This document shows, one piece after another, positions 32,672 to 43,459 of a stretch of 64,000 nucleotides of DNA. Location: contig NC_089179.1 of the NCBI RefSeq assembly GCF_947507565.1, positions 2,559,747 through 2,623,746 on the forward strand. The letters run 5' to 3'. Numbering within the stretch: the first letter of the stretch is position 1; every line of letters begins with the position of its first letter. Under the pieces are notes generated by a model that saw only the letters and a list, made by a program, of their open reading frames with translations, was not told where the DNA came from and ran no database searches. This DNA is from Oscarella lobularis (taxonomy: Eukaryota; Porifera; Homoscleromorpha; Homosclerophorida; Oscarellidae). A program made the position numbers and the translations under genes.

Positions 32672-32855
32672 TGTAACGGATCGTACTCTCTTCGGACATC
32701 AGACGGTGAGGCGATGAGGAGAGGGTATCTTTAGCGATGTTCACTAGAGTAGCACCAATGGGGAAATCTGTATTCTCAGCATTATACTCCGGCATATATA
32801 TCCACCGGTCACATGACTATCAGGTAATATCAACGACTCTCTGAAAACCGTTAAA
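32672..32855 (-). repeat. 3' LTR of the gypsy element
   Basis: Near-identical to 38177-38360. Its inner end reads CCGTTAAA in place of CCGTTACA. It is preceded on the sense strand by the polypurine tract. Confidence 0.92.
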
Positions 32856-32986
32856 AACTCCCCTTTCTTAGGGTGGCATGTCCCCATGCCACGACAAACC
32901 TCTAACAAGGATCAAACTACAAAGAACAAAGCGAACAACTCAAGAAAAGTCCAACATCAAAGGAGAAGAACGAAAGCACATCAATC

Positions 32987-34018
32987 TTAGTCATAATCAT
33001 GGAATCGAGCAGGCCTACGGCTAACCCGACCAGACCTGGACGAAGGCAAGGCCTCAGGGACCCCTTCCGGCTCACCTTGAACCGAATCTTCATCATCCTC
33101 TGGTTCAGCCTCTGCAATTTCTTCACTCGCCCGCTGATCTTCAACTCTTTCGTGGAACGGGATCATCCGTTGCACGTGTACAATCGTTTCAATATTCTTC
33201 TCCACGCGACGAATACGATAATTCACAGGGGAGACCTTTTCCAAGACACGGTGAGGTCCTTGATAGTGATAGGTCAGCTTCAGAGACAAATGTTGTCGTC
33301 GCACCTTGGAGTGCAGCAGCACCAAAGATCCAATCTCAAATTCCACTGGATAGTGCGTTCTATCATATTTCTCCTTTCTGCGTTGATCTGCCTTATCCTG
33401 GTGTTCATTGGCAATGCGATAGGCTTCATTTATCTTTTCCGTCAACAGCAATCCATAGCGTCGAGCGTCAACTATCAACTCAGATCGCCCGCCTGCAAGA
33501 ACGTCGGTTGGCATCACTGGATCTCTTCCATGGACGAGATAGAATGGCGTATTTCCAATCGCTTCAACAACGCTAGTGCGATAGGCAAAGGCAATAGCTT
33601 CCAAGTATTCGTCCCAGTCGGACAAATGCTCATTAGAACAGGTAGTCAGAGCAGCAGCAATGTAGCGATTCTGTCTTTCCACTTGTCCATTCGTCTGCGG
33701 ATGATACGCACTTGTGAAGATCTTCTTAATACCCAGTCTCTCGGCCATTCGCCTAAATAATCCAGACGTGAACTGAGTGCCTCGATCAGACAGCAATTGA
33801 ACAGGGCATCCATGACGTAGGATCACCCTATCGACGACGACATCAGCAACGGTGTTGGTCGTTATGTCAGGAACAGCAGCCAATTTAACCCAACGGGAGA
33901 ATCGATCAACGATGACAACTATATGTTTGTTGCCACTCGTAGTCCTCGTCAGCGGCCCCAGGAGATCGACTCCTACAACTTCGAAAGGGCGCGTGGCACT
34001 GAACAAGGCGCGTGGCAA
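32987..34018 (-). CDS. Gypsy integrase core and C-terminal part
   Basis: Minus-strand frame of 343 codons. Catalytic triad candidates are the Asp of VVGVDLLGPL, the Asp of LLSDRGTQFTSG and the Glu of TNGQVERQNR. After the core come a GPY/F-like region and a Ser/Arg-rich tail ending FHDYD. The integrase joins the LTR DNA to the host. It is cut off from the upstream polymerase frame by a 19-bp tandem duplication (33988-34006 and 34007-34025), which shifts the frame by one. Apart from that the sequence is undamaged. Confidence 0.85.
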   Translation of the reverse strand: MPRALFSATRPFEVVGVDLLGPLTRTTSGNKHIVVIVDRFSRWVKLAAVPDITTNTVADVVVDRVILRHGCPVQLLSDRGTQFTSGLFRRMAERLGIKKIFTSAYHPQTNGQVERQNRYIAAALTTCSNEHLSDWDEYLEAIAFAYRTSVVEAIGNTPFYLVHGRDPVMPTDVLAGGRSELIVDARRYGLLLTEKINEAYRIANEHQDKADQRRKEKYDRTHYPVEFEIGSLVLLHSKVRRQHLSLKLTYHYQGPHRVLEKVSPVNYRIRRVEKNIETIVHVQRMIPFHERVEDQRASEEIAEAEPEDDEDSVQGEPEGVPEALPSSRSGRVSRRPARFHDYD

Positions 34019-36260
34019 TGAACAACTGCATTTCTCCGGATCTCTTGGGCTGAGGTGGCTTTCGGCTTTGACAGGCTATGCAAGTTCGCACGAAGTCCTT
34101 GATGTCGACCCCCATGCCTTTCCAGTAGAATTGGCTTCGCATTTTCTCATATGTCTTGTTGTAGCCAAGATGTCCGGACATAGGCAAGTCATGTAAAGCT
34201 CTCATGACTTCTCGGCGGCCAGCAGGCGGCAAGAACGGAACCTTTAGCGTAGAACCGTTCCTCACTGCCTGATGCATTAGAAGTCCGGTTCCAGGATCGA
34301 CGTAGATATATCCAGTATCGCGCAGTACTTCTTTGACTTCAGTCGGTGCTTCTCGGGGCTGTGGTCGCTTCAAATACTCCATGACCTCGGCGTAGAGAGG
34401 ATCTTGTTCTTGCATCTTTCGCAGTTCTTCACGGTCAGGGATGTCGACTCTCGGTCCTCTGATCAACAGCAGATCCTTCTGTTTGCCTGTCGCCTCAACA
34501 GTTGCAGCAGCAGTCGGCAAACGGCTAAGCGCGTCGGCGTTGGCATTGGCTTTTCCCGGTCGGTGCCGAATCTCAAAGTCGAACGCTTGTAGTCGCAGGA
34601 CCCATCGAGCAAGGCGGCCCTTAAGTTGATTTTTGCCCAACAGCCAGCGTAAATTGGCATGATCGGTCTCGATAATGAAAGGTCGTCCTTCCAAATACTT
34701 TGCATAAGTCTCGCATCCCCAGACGACGGCAATCAGTTCTTTTTCCCTTGTGTCGTATTTTCGCTCCAAGTCGCTTAGTTGACGACTTGCGTATCCCAGG
34801 ACGCATTCGAGTGCTTCGGCGTCTCTCTGCGATAGTACAGCAGCTATTGCTAGGTCAGAAGCGTCCGTCTGCAGGACAAAATCTTTGTCCCAATCCGGAT
34901 GAGTCAGCGGCGGAGCTTCAGTGAGAGCCAGCTTGAGAGCCTCGAACGCCCTCTGTTGTTCGCCACCCCACACGTAAGGCGTTGCATCTCTCAATAGTTT
35001 AGAAAGAGGTTCAGCACGATCGGCGTAAGCTTTCACGAAACGTCGGTAATAGGATGTCAGTCCCAAAAAAGATCTTAATGCGGACTTTGTGGCAGGCGGC
35101 AGTATTTCTCGCACAGCACGCACTTTCTCAGGATCAACCCGAATTCCAGCGGGTGTTACGACGTAGCCCAGATACCTCAGAGATTGTTGAGCGATGGCGC
35201 ACTTCGTTGGCTTTAATTTCAAGTTGTGTTCGCGGATGCGTTGCAGCACGGCTTGAAGGTCTTTGAGATGATCTTCGAACGTCCGAGAGAAGACCAGGAC
35301 GTCGTCGATGTAGACGAGACAGGTGTGCCACTTCAGCCCGGCCAGTACTGTATCCATGGCTCTCTGGAACGTACTTGGCGCGTTGCATAGTCCGAACGGC
35401 ATGACTACAAATTCATAGAGTCCCACAGGACTGATTATTGCGGTTTTCTCGACGTCTTTTAGTTCAACTCCAACTTGCCAAAACCCGTGAGCAAGGTCGA
35501 GGCACGAGAAGTAGAGGTTTCCTGTCAGCGCGTCCAGGCTATCGTCAATTCGTGGTAGCGGATAGCGATCCTTCTCTGTCACTTTATTCAGTCCAATATA
35601 ATTTCCGCAAAATCGTTTGTCCGTCGTTCCTTTCTTGTCCGTTAGAACAATTGGACTAGCCCACGCTGAACGTGACTCCCGAATGATGCCGTTTTCGAGC
35701 ATCGTTGCAATCTGTCGCTCTACCACGTCTCCATCCTCTGGTGTTAGTCGGTAGGGTGCTTGATTAATCGGACGTGCGTCGCCTGTATCGATGCGATGTT
35801 TGACAGTTGGATGACGTCCCAAGTCGTGTGCTCCTTGAGAAAAGACATCAGCAAAGCTGTCGATTAGCGCCTCCAAGGTTTCGCGTTGTTGCGCCGTCAG
35901 TTCCTTTGAGATGCGAACCCGTGAGCTTGGTTTCCAGGATAAAGTTTCGCCGGTTTCAAGATCGACGATGGTTGGAGTAGCCTGTAGAATTCGTGTTGTT
36001 GCATAAGTGTGGTTAGGAGCGGTGACAGCGCACACTCGTCCGATGACATCTTCAATACTCAGCAGTCCTGCGTCAGATTTTCCTAATCCGTCGCCATTGA
36101 GAAATAATCCGCATAGACGTAATCGCACTTTCTTTCCTGGTGCTAACGTAAGCACCACACTGCCATGTTCATAGTCAAGCACGACCTTGAAATGGCGTAG
36201 GAAATCGTCGCCCAGTAACACGGTCGGTTGGAAGTCCTTGACGACTTCAAAGGTGTATTA
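33906..36260 (-). CDS. Gypsy reverse transcriptase, RNase H and integrase zinc finger
   Basis: Minus-strand frame with RT motifs KRFCGNYIGLNKVTEKDRYP, MPFGLCNAPSTFQRAMD and the catalytic YIDDVLVFS. RNase H follows with FVLQTDASDLAIAAVLSQ and TDHANLRWLLG, then the integrase zinc finger HLGYNKTYEKMRSQFY with CIACQ. The frame is the same as that of the gag-protease part (from 37025); only a single TAA at 36258-36260, just after the protease, separates them. The stop may be a mutation. Copies RNA into DNA in the cytoplasmic particle. Confidence 0.88.
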
Positions 36261-37441
36261 AAAGTCAAAGTCCCCGAGCGCTAGCTGCAAGGAAAGGCTA
36301 CCCAACACAGCAAGAGCACCTCCGTCAGCTGCAGTCAGATTCCTATGGTTTGCGGGAGCCATCGACGAGAGTTTTCCCGTTCGTCCCACAAAGAGGTCTG
36401 ATATAATTGAGGCAACCGATCCCGTATCGAGGATGCACGTGACGGCTTCAATTCCCTCGATCGTCAGTTCGCAGAACGGCAATCTTTTTTCCGCTGTGCC
36501 ACAGGGACCTCGGACCACGTTTACAGTCCTTCCGGTCGAAGGTCCGTGCTCTTGTGGCGTTGATCGTGTAAATTCTTGCGGTTGCCCACTTGTCACTCCG
36601 GAATTCCGTCTCATGTCCGCTTTTCTCTTGAAACGTTCGAACATGCGATGTCCTGGCTTCTTGCAGTAGTAACAGCTTTCTCCAAAGTTAGTCTTTCCTC
36701 TGCCAAATCCGGTTTGAGCCATCGGTTTCTCGGCTGCTTGGGTGTGATTTTTCTGTTGTTCCAAGAGTAGTTGTATTGTCTTCTGGTTACTTGCGATCAT
36801 CTCTGCATTTCGGCCTACTAGATCTTTCAGTTCTTTTACCAAGGGGTCATCATCCCTAGCTGGCTTCTTTGCGGGTGGTTCGCCGGTGTCCTCAGTTGGC
36901 CTTTCGGAGGTGACATCGTAAACACCTGCCGAAGATCTGGGACGCATCTTCCTCCTCCAAACCCTTTCTGCTAGTTCAGCCTTTTCATATGCTGCGGCCA
37001 GTGTTTTCGGCGTACCGCGCTCCACGTCTTCTTGGAATTCAGTGCGGAGCCATCGACGTAATAGAGGACTAAAGCCCGTGGCGGATAGCGGTCCTCTTGA
37101 ACGTTTTGAAGCTTCGCAAGCAGGTCACGAAACTTCGAGTTGTATTCGGATATGGTTTCTTGAGATCCCTGTCTTATAGTGTTCAATTTTCTGGTATAAT
37201 AATCGATGGGATCACTGGGTCCAAACTCACGGCGTATGAACTCTTCAAACTGAGCCCATGTAATCGGGTTATTCGGGCGATTCATCTTGAAAGACTGGTA
37301 CTCTGTTCGAGCTCGACCCGACTGCGCGACGACAGCTCGTTGTACTCTGCGCCGTTCGGCGCTTTTATATCTGACTTTGCTGACGATTGACCTCAACTCG
37401 TCACGAGAACGCCCCATAACGCCTTCGCTCGCAAACCCCAA
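36258..37441 (-). CDS. Gypsy gag and protease
   Basis: The minus-strand frame from 37441 has a gag capsid-like segment (WAQFEEFIRREFGPSDPIDY, SEYNSKFRDLLAKLQNV). After a frameshift near 37010 it continues with KTLAAAYEKAELAERVW and a zinc knuckle CYYCKKPGHRMFERF, whose last Cys is replaced by Arg. The aspartic protease is CILDTGSVASIISDLFVG. The upstream 735 bp to the LTR (37442-38176) hold leader sequence and no clear protein. The lost Cys and the shift suggest this copy is not fully competent. Confidence 0.8.
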
Positions 37442-38176
37442 AACACATAAACCTCGCGGGAACGCCTCGCGCCAAGACGAAGCATTCTCGTGAAAGCCGT
37501 CTCGGTTTCACGGAAATATGCAATCGTTCACAGGAGAGAACAAAGCTCCCCACGGAAACATCCAAGCACCGCGATCAATTTCGAACCGCAAGACGCAAGG
37601 GGTAGACATTCTTTGGGCGTCTCGTCTAATCGTGATCTCCTCGCGCCTTCCCACCGCCGTCTTCTCATTCCGATCCACCCCATTCCCAGGGTCAGATCAC
37701 GTCCAAACCCAAACAAAACAAATGGTAAGACACGTCGAGGACGACGCCTCAACAACCAAGCAAGTCACATCCGCGATTAGGGCCCCGACATATCGGCTAC
37801 ACTAAGTTCCCACCGATACGCCCACCAGTTACGCCCAACGAAACAATCAACGACCTCAGCCATTCTGTCAATCGGAATCGGTTCCTCGTATACGCGCCCA
37901 TACACTCGCTACGCGTATATCTACCTCGGCCTCTCGAGGCAGCGACTTCTCGCTGCCACTCGCTGCGACGTGGGGCTGGTTCTATTACCGAGTAATCAAC
38001 ACTCGAACACAACTTCCGGCTTCTCGCCCGACGCCGACATAGGAGTCGGCCGGCAGCCGCGGTGCAACGAGCTGGCCAAACCCGTTTACCGACTAACCAG
38101 TCTCCCTCATCCCGAGCCTAACTCGCGTTTTCTTCTCGCTTGTTGTTTCGTACCTTATCCGGATTCTCCACCAAAT

Positions 38177-38360
38177 TGTAACGGATCGTACTCTCTTCGG
38201 ACATCAGACGGTGAGGCGATGAGGAGAGGGTATCTTTAGCGATGTTCACTAGAGTAGCACCAATGGGGAAATCTGTATTCTCAGCATTATACTCCGGCAT
38301 ATATATCCACCGGTCACATGACTATCAGGTAATATCAACGACTCTCTGAAAACCGTTACA
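38177..38360 (-). repeat. 5' LTR of the gypsy element
   Basis: TGTAACGG to CCGTTACA, with a TATATATA box-like stretch in the sense orientation. GTAG duplication at 38361-38364. Confidence 0.92.
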
Positions 38361-39874
38361 GTAGTACTAAGCATGACATTTTCTAAGGTGTAGTCTTCCA
38401 TGATCATCTTGTGTCAGACAAAACGGACTTGATGCCGTCATTTCAACTAGTGTCTATCTCTCTCGCAATAGGGCACAGAAATAAACAAGTATTATTGAAA
38501 AACATTTCTTAGAAAATGATCAACTAACTTTTACTTCCAATACACCATCACCACAGCACTGGCAAGAAGCAAAACCATCGGGTGAGGCACCAATGAAAGG
38601 GTAATCTTCGCTATAATGACAAAGCCGCTTGCGCTGACCTTCAGATCAATGTGCAAATCTTTTCTTTTCTTTGAGAAGCACTCAATGGCTTCCTTTTCTC
38701 GTGACTGCGTCCCCATCTTGTTGCAGACGTTTCAAACCGGTGCAACTCTTGGTGGCAAATCGACATCACAAGGGAGACAGATAGACTTACGGGATCTGTG
38801 TGACAGACGGCTTTCAATTTTGATTCTGTTACTCGGCCGGCTCTCATGCGATTCCACAGTCTTGATTTGTACTGATTCTGCGTTTGCGTTTCCACAACAC
38901 GAATGTTATTTTTTGTCACATTCACGTCAGTTTGTATAGCTAGAGAAAGTAGCTGACCGTAGTCCTTTTTCAAATTCATCAGTGGCTCTGGAAAATTCTC
39001 TTGCATCGCTTGGGAAAAGTATGATTCATGGTAATCACGAGAGACCGCCAGCACAGCAGATTTTACTTAAGATCCTGCCAGAGCTGCCAAAAATGCATTC
39101 TGTGCTTCGACCGACGGGCGTTTGAGCAACTGCTGGGTCTGCTGCTGGTGTAGGCGGAGGAGGAGGAGGCTGCGGGGGCCGATCGATAGCACGTATATTT
39201 TCATGAGCCGCTTTGAATCCCTTTTGTCCTGTAAAATTAATGTCTGTTACGGGAGTATAAGGAACGTCCTTGACATAGGTTGGCTGCACCCAGTAAGCTC
39301 TTCTGTTGGTCACAGTCATTAATTCCCGCTGCCTTACTCCTGCCTCAATAGCCAAGAGAACAGAAGCGACGTGACTGCACGTCTCCCCAAGGCCGGCTAC
39401 GCAATTGCAATGCGCAGCCAAAATTTTACCCTTTTTCCGCTAGAATCCACCTTTGTAGCGGTTTATCATTCATTTTCTGCGAGTGCATGACCTGAATGCA
39501 TCACAATATATTACTCATAATTTTCAAAAATTTGCAAACCTCTGCTGTTACAATTCGCAGGCGATTTTCTGCGACAGGCGTGACAGCCAAAGATCCGACA
39601 CATCCGGCGAGAAAGCGCTGGTAACGCTCGAGATTTCGGTAGTTCAGGAGCGCGTCACCGGTGTAGGGGCTCGGAGAAACAATTAAATACATTCCCACCT
39701 GAATATGCGTGATCGCCCGCCACTCTTCGATGTTGTCCACCCACGCACGTAATGGTATTTGAGAGGGGTCGACACCTCCTGCAAGTTGCACCTTTTCTTC
39801 GCGTATGGACAAGGACTGTCTGCGCTTGTCAACAGAGATCGGTAATCGGGCAGAACAGCAGAGTTTCGGGCCAT
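38361..39874 (-). pseudogene. SWIM-YqaJ-PHD repeat gene, N-terminal to YqaJ part
   Basis: Minus order: GVDPSQIPLRAWVDNIEEWR, YTGDALLNYRNLERYQRF, QKMNDKPLQRWILAEKGKIL, the SWIM finger CNCVAGLGETCSHV, AYWVQPTYVKDVPYTPVTDI, then YqaJ: RVVETQTQNQYKSRLWNRMR, AGRVTESKLKAVCHTDP, and (other frames) the CQCCGDGVLEV and FCLTQDDHGRLHLRKCHA blocks. It breaks at the gypsy target site inside HAYYYQ and resumes at 32671. Several frameshifts and stops. A proline-rich linker lies between SWIM and YqaJ. YqaJ is a nuclease fold; the cellular role of these repeat genes is not known to me. Confidence 0.7.
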
Positions 39875-40816
39875 TTTACGTGTCGTGAAGTCCCGGTTGT
39901 CCTCCAGTAGGAGTGGTAAGCACTAATTAGGGAGTGGCTTGAAAGTGTCTATTGAACAAGTGGAACAAGGGAAACTAGTGGAAGCAGAATTAAAACACTA
40001 GATACAATTCATTCGAAGGTACTCAACTCCAAATTTGAAAAACACTCAGACACCAACGAGACCGTCCAAGCAAAACCTTTGCCTATAATAAAAAAATTAA
40101 AAAACTAACACAATCCGTAAACCTTACCCCAAAGGAAAGGAAAATATCAAATAAATTTACCCCTACTCTAATACCAAACCTTCACCCGCACACCAAACAG
40201 AAAAAATAAATAAACAATAATCCAATAAAAATAATCCTAACCCAAAACCAAACCCTCACCTTTACACACCACAAATAAGAAAAATCAACAAAAAATAATC
40301 CTGACCCAAAACCAAACCCTCAACACCGAACAAATCAATAGAACCAAAAAACTCGCCTAAATCAAGGCAAAACAATGCTAAGAAATATTTCCGCATGAAA
40401 AACACACAATCCTCGTAACGCACTTTATAGCTATGAAACAAAACTCGACAAAAAATGAAAACAACGAACTTCTCTCACAAAACGATGCAAAAGAACCCGT
40501 CAAGATACCCATAGGAAACAATAACTCACAAAGTCAACACATTAATAAATCACAAAGTCAACACATTAATAAATCACAAAGTCAACAACTCACAAACTAA
40601 ATACATCAATAACTCACACAGTTAATGACACAAAGTCGACAAAGTTAACAACTCACAAACTTAACTCATCAATAGCTCATAAAGTCAACAGCTAACAAAC
40701 TCAGCACATCAATAACTCACACAATCAACGACTCGCAAAATCAACACATCAATTTCTCACACAAAGTCATCTATGCTAACGACAAAACACTGAATACCCC
40801 ACAGCGTAAAAAGAAA
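39875..40816. repeat. AT-rich stretch with degenerate 24-bp repeats
   Basis: Bases 40030-40340 are A/C-rich with repeated accaaaccctcacc motifs. Bases 40510-40770 hold about nine copies of a 20-24 bp unit, acaaagtcaacacatcaataa. No gene seen. Confidence 0.6.
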
Positions 40817-41430
40817 ATGAGCATGCTGTTGTTGAAACATAGAGCAGCACGACGTCAATCATTGCGGCCTAAAAGAGCTATAAAGCGATCAGTGCAGGAT
40901 AAGTGTTGTTGTCGACTCGCACTTGTGAGGTCGACAATGGTCGAACACCAAAAGAGCATTGAAGAGCAATATCATGAGGGATCCCTACGACGACTATTTT
41001 GGAACCAACAAATGAAAGCCAGCAGTATTGGTAGTAAGACGGGAATGAGATTGTATCCGCTAATGATAAGGTGGGCTCTTAATTTGAAGATGATGTCGAC
41101 GTCAGCGTATCATGCTATGCGTACCTCTGGCTGCCTTGAGTTACCTTCGGAAAGAACTCTCCGAGACTATACTCACTTTTTCCAGCAAAAAGAAGGATTT
41201 CAAACAGAACTTAACGATATGCTGTTCCGGGAAGCACGGCTGGACAAATCGTCAGAAGATCATTCGCTAAGCAGAAATGTTATAGTTTTTGATGAGATAT
41301 CTGAGCATACGAGAATACCTTGTTTACAGGAAGCACGACCAGAGAGTTGTAAGATTTGTGAACGTCCGAGACGAAAGGGAGCTGACTCGATCGATAAGTC
41401 GCACTGTTTTTCGCTGAGGAAATTGCGGGA
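40817..41430 (+). pseudogene. P-element/THAP9-like transposase fragment
   Basis: The plus frame contains MRLYPLMIRWALNLKMMSTS, AYHAMRTSGCLELPSERTLR and DYTHFFQQKEGFQTEL, the conserved N-terminal segment of P-like (THAP9-type) transposases. Next comes NVIVFDEI with the first catalytic Asp. After a frameshift near 41297 it continues REYLVYRKHDQRVVRFVNVR. The rest of the RNase H-like core and the THAP finger are absent. A separate THAP domain is at 53528, not obviously linked. Confidence 0.65.
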
Positions 41431-41729
41431 CTCGCTGCGATTTCGAAGGAGCACTGACAAGCCGGATAGGAGCTAGCGCGGCGTGCCGACGAATTCCATC
41501 GTTCGTCGACGAACAGATTGGGAGGACGGAGTGAATTGGCAACCGACGTTTCTGCGTAGCGACGAGTGACGTAGGGGGGGCCGCTCTGCGGTAGTAGGAG
41601 AGCCGGTGGCGCCATGAACGCGCGGGGTTCTTTGTAGAAGCAGAGTGGTTCGTTTGGAATTTCTTCGCTCATTCTTCGTTGGTCCGGGAACTTTCCGGGA
41701 ACTTGACCATGGTGTAACTACTACTTTAC
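41431..41729. other. Gap, nothing recognised
   Basis: About 300 bp of DNA downstream of the P-like fragment. It may contain further decayed transposase sequence, but I cannot identify any. Confidence 0.35.
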
Positions 41730-42045
41730 TTGAGTTTTGAGGCAATTGCAAGTGCCATCGCTCGTTCACTTACGTTTTGTAACTAATTGCAAGTGCCGCC
41801 GTACGTTTACTTAAGTTTTGAGCTAATTGCAAGTGTACGTTTTGTAGCGTATTTCAAGTGCTCCGTGCGTTAACTTTAATTTTAGCCAATTGCAAGTGCC
41901 GTCGCTCGTTCACTTAAATTTTGTAGCTAATTGCCAGTGCCGCCGCACGTTTACTTAAGTTTTCAGGCAATTGCAAGTGCCGTCGCTTGTCGCACGTTTA
42001 CTTAAGTTTGAGACAATTGTAAGTGCTGTCACTCGTTTATTTACG
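41730..42045. repeat. Tandem repeat, ~60-bp units (aattgcaagtgccgtcgctcg)
   Basis: About six degenerate units of ttacttaagttttgagcaattgcaagtgccg type. Single dispersed units of the same sequence occur at 53265-53295 and 54615-54660. Confidence 0.8.
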
Positions 42046-42650
42046 TCTTTTGACGACGCCGTTTCTTTGGGAGACGACGGCGTTTTTTGACGATGCCGTC
42101 TCTTTGGGAGACGACTTGTGACGATGCCGTCTCTTTGGGAGACGACGCCGTCTCTTTGGGAGACGACAGGGTCTTTTGACGACGCCGCCTCTTTGGGGGA
42201 CGTCGACGTCTTTTGACGATGCCGTCTCTTTGGAACGACGACGTCTTGTAACAATGACGTCTCATTGGAAGACGACGGCGTGTTGTGGCGATGCCGTTTC
42301 TTTGGGAGACGACGACGTTTTTTGACGATGCCATCTCTTTGGGAGACGACGCTGTCTTTTGACGATGCCGTCTCTTTGGGAGACGACGGCGTCTCTGGGA
42401 GACGACGTCTTGTGGCGAAAACGTCTGTTTGGGACACGACGGCGTTTTTTGACGATGCCGTCTCATTGGGAGACGACGATGTCTTCTGACGGCTCCGTCT
42501 CTTTGGGAGACGACTACGTCTTTTGACGACGCAGGCTCTTTAGAGACGACGATGTTTTTTGACGATGCCGTCTCTTTGGGAGACGACGGCGTCTTTTGAC
42601 GACGCCGTCTCTTTGGGAGACGACGACGTCTTTTGACGATGCCTTGTCTA
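42046..42650. repeat. Minisatellite, 35-38 bp units (gacgatgccgtctctttgg)
   Basis: About 16 units of ttgacgatgccgtctctttgggagacgac type. Each unit holds the short palindrome cgtctc..gagacg. It follows directly on the previous array. Frames open on the minus strand are by-products of the repeat. Confidence 0.85.
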
Positions 42651-43450
42651 GAAAAGTGAGAACAATAAGCGCGCTAAGAAGCAGAAGAATCAAATTGACG
42701 AATCTTACTTATTGACTGCTGATACCAAAACCACTGAAGAGACTCCGGTGGCATCTTCCCCTTGCTCTTCTCCGACTGGTGCCTCGCGGTCTGAATACGT
42801 GGGTACATTCCAAGTCGCTGGGCAATTCTTCTCTTTCAGACGATGGCGAAAATCACAAAACCAATCATCTGTATATTGACCAAGCGTTCAACATATCATA
42901 ATATAACCTTATGCATATGCATATCTTTAATGTCTTTTTGCATTTTACACAACAATATCTCTCTCAAAATGTGTTATTATGACTAGTTTGGGCTTCTGAA
43001 ACGTCGCTTACTCCTGCAGCGTCGTGAACTTTCCGCCATTCTTCTGCAAGAGGCCAAAAAGGATCCTAAGACAGTCGGGCAGTTACGTAAGGCATTCTTG
43101 CAGACGGTGCTGATAATCGTCATGACAGCAACTTCTCAGCTGCGATTGTCCAGATAACCGGCCGGAGCTTCAAAGAAAACACTTTCAAAACGATCGAATG
43201 GACAATGTGTGTGGCGAACTCAGCAGAAACCGGAATAACGGTGTTGGAACATCTAGTAAGGCGCAACCGAAGTCAGACTCCGTGCTCCTAACAATTGCCA
43301 CTACATTAAATAATAAGCGAGAAAATTATAGATGACGAATTTCAGTGATGTTGCTAGGCCTGTTGGTAACCAGTCCAAAAGATGACCACATTTTGCTCTG
43401 TTGGAGCTTCCAATATCGCTTAGGACAGCACAAACGTGAAGCCCTATTTC
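42651..43450 (+). other. Decayed coding-like stretch, unrecognised
   Basis: Plus-strand readable pieces: KRAKKQKNQIDESYLLTADT with SSPTGASRSEYVGTFQVA (42660-42850), and SNFSAAIVQITGRSFKENTF with KTIEWTMCVANSAETGITVL (43110-43290). They read like protein but I cannot assign a family. They could belong to the Helitron that follows or to another element. Confidence 0.3.
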
Positions 43451-43459
43451 CCTTGCATT

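Larger units (their letters stand above)
32672..38360 (-). mobile_element. Ty3/gypsy LTR retrotransposon, nearly intact
   Basis: Two 184-bp LTRs (32672-32855 and 38177-38360) starting TGTAACGG differ by one visible base. They are flanked by the 4-bp duplication GTAG (32668-32671 and 38361-38364). It is read on the minus strand. A primer-binding-like site TGGTGGAGAATCC lies just inside the right LTR, and a purine tract AAGAAAGGGGAG just before the left LTR. Gag, protease, RT, RNase H and integrase are all present with few lesions. It sits inside the YqaJ domain of another repeat gene. The near-identical LTRs mean recent insertion. Confidence 0.92.

Noticed and set aside
33000-33760. 253-codon plus frame
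   Set aside because: Antisense shadow of the gypsy integrase, whose motifs are clear on the minus strand.
42041-42466. Arg-rich minus frames of 141 and 160 codons
   Set aside because: Pure translation of a minisatellite; no start context or non-repeat sequence.
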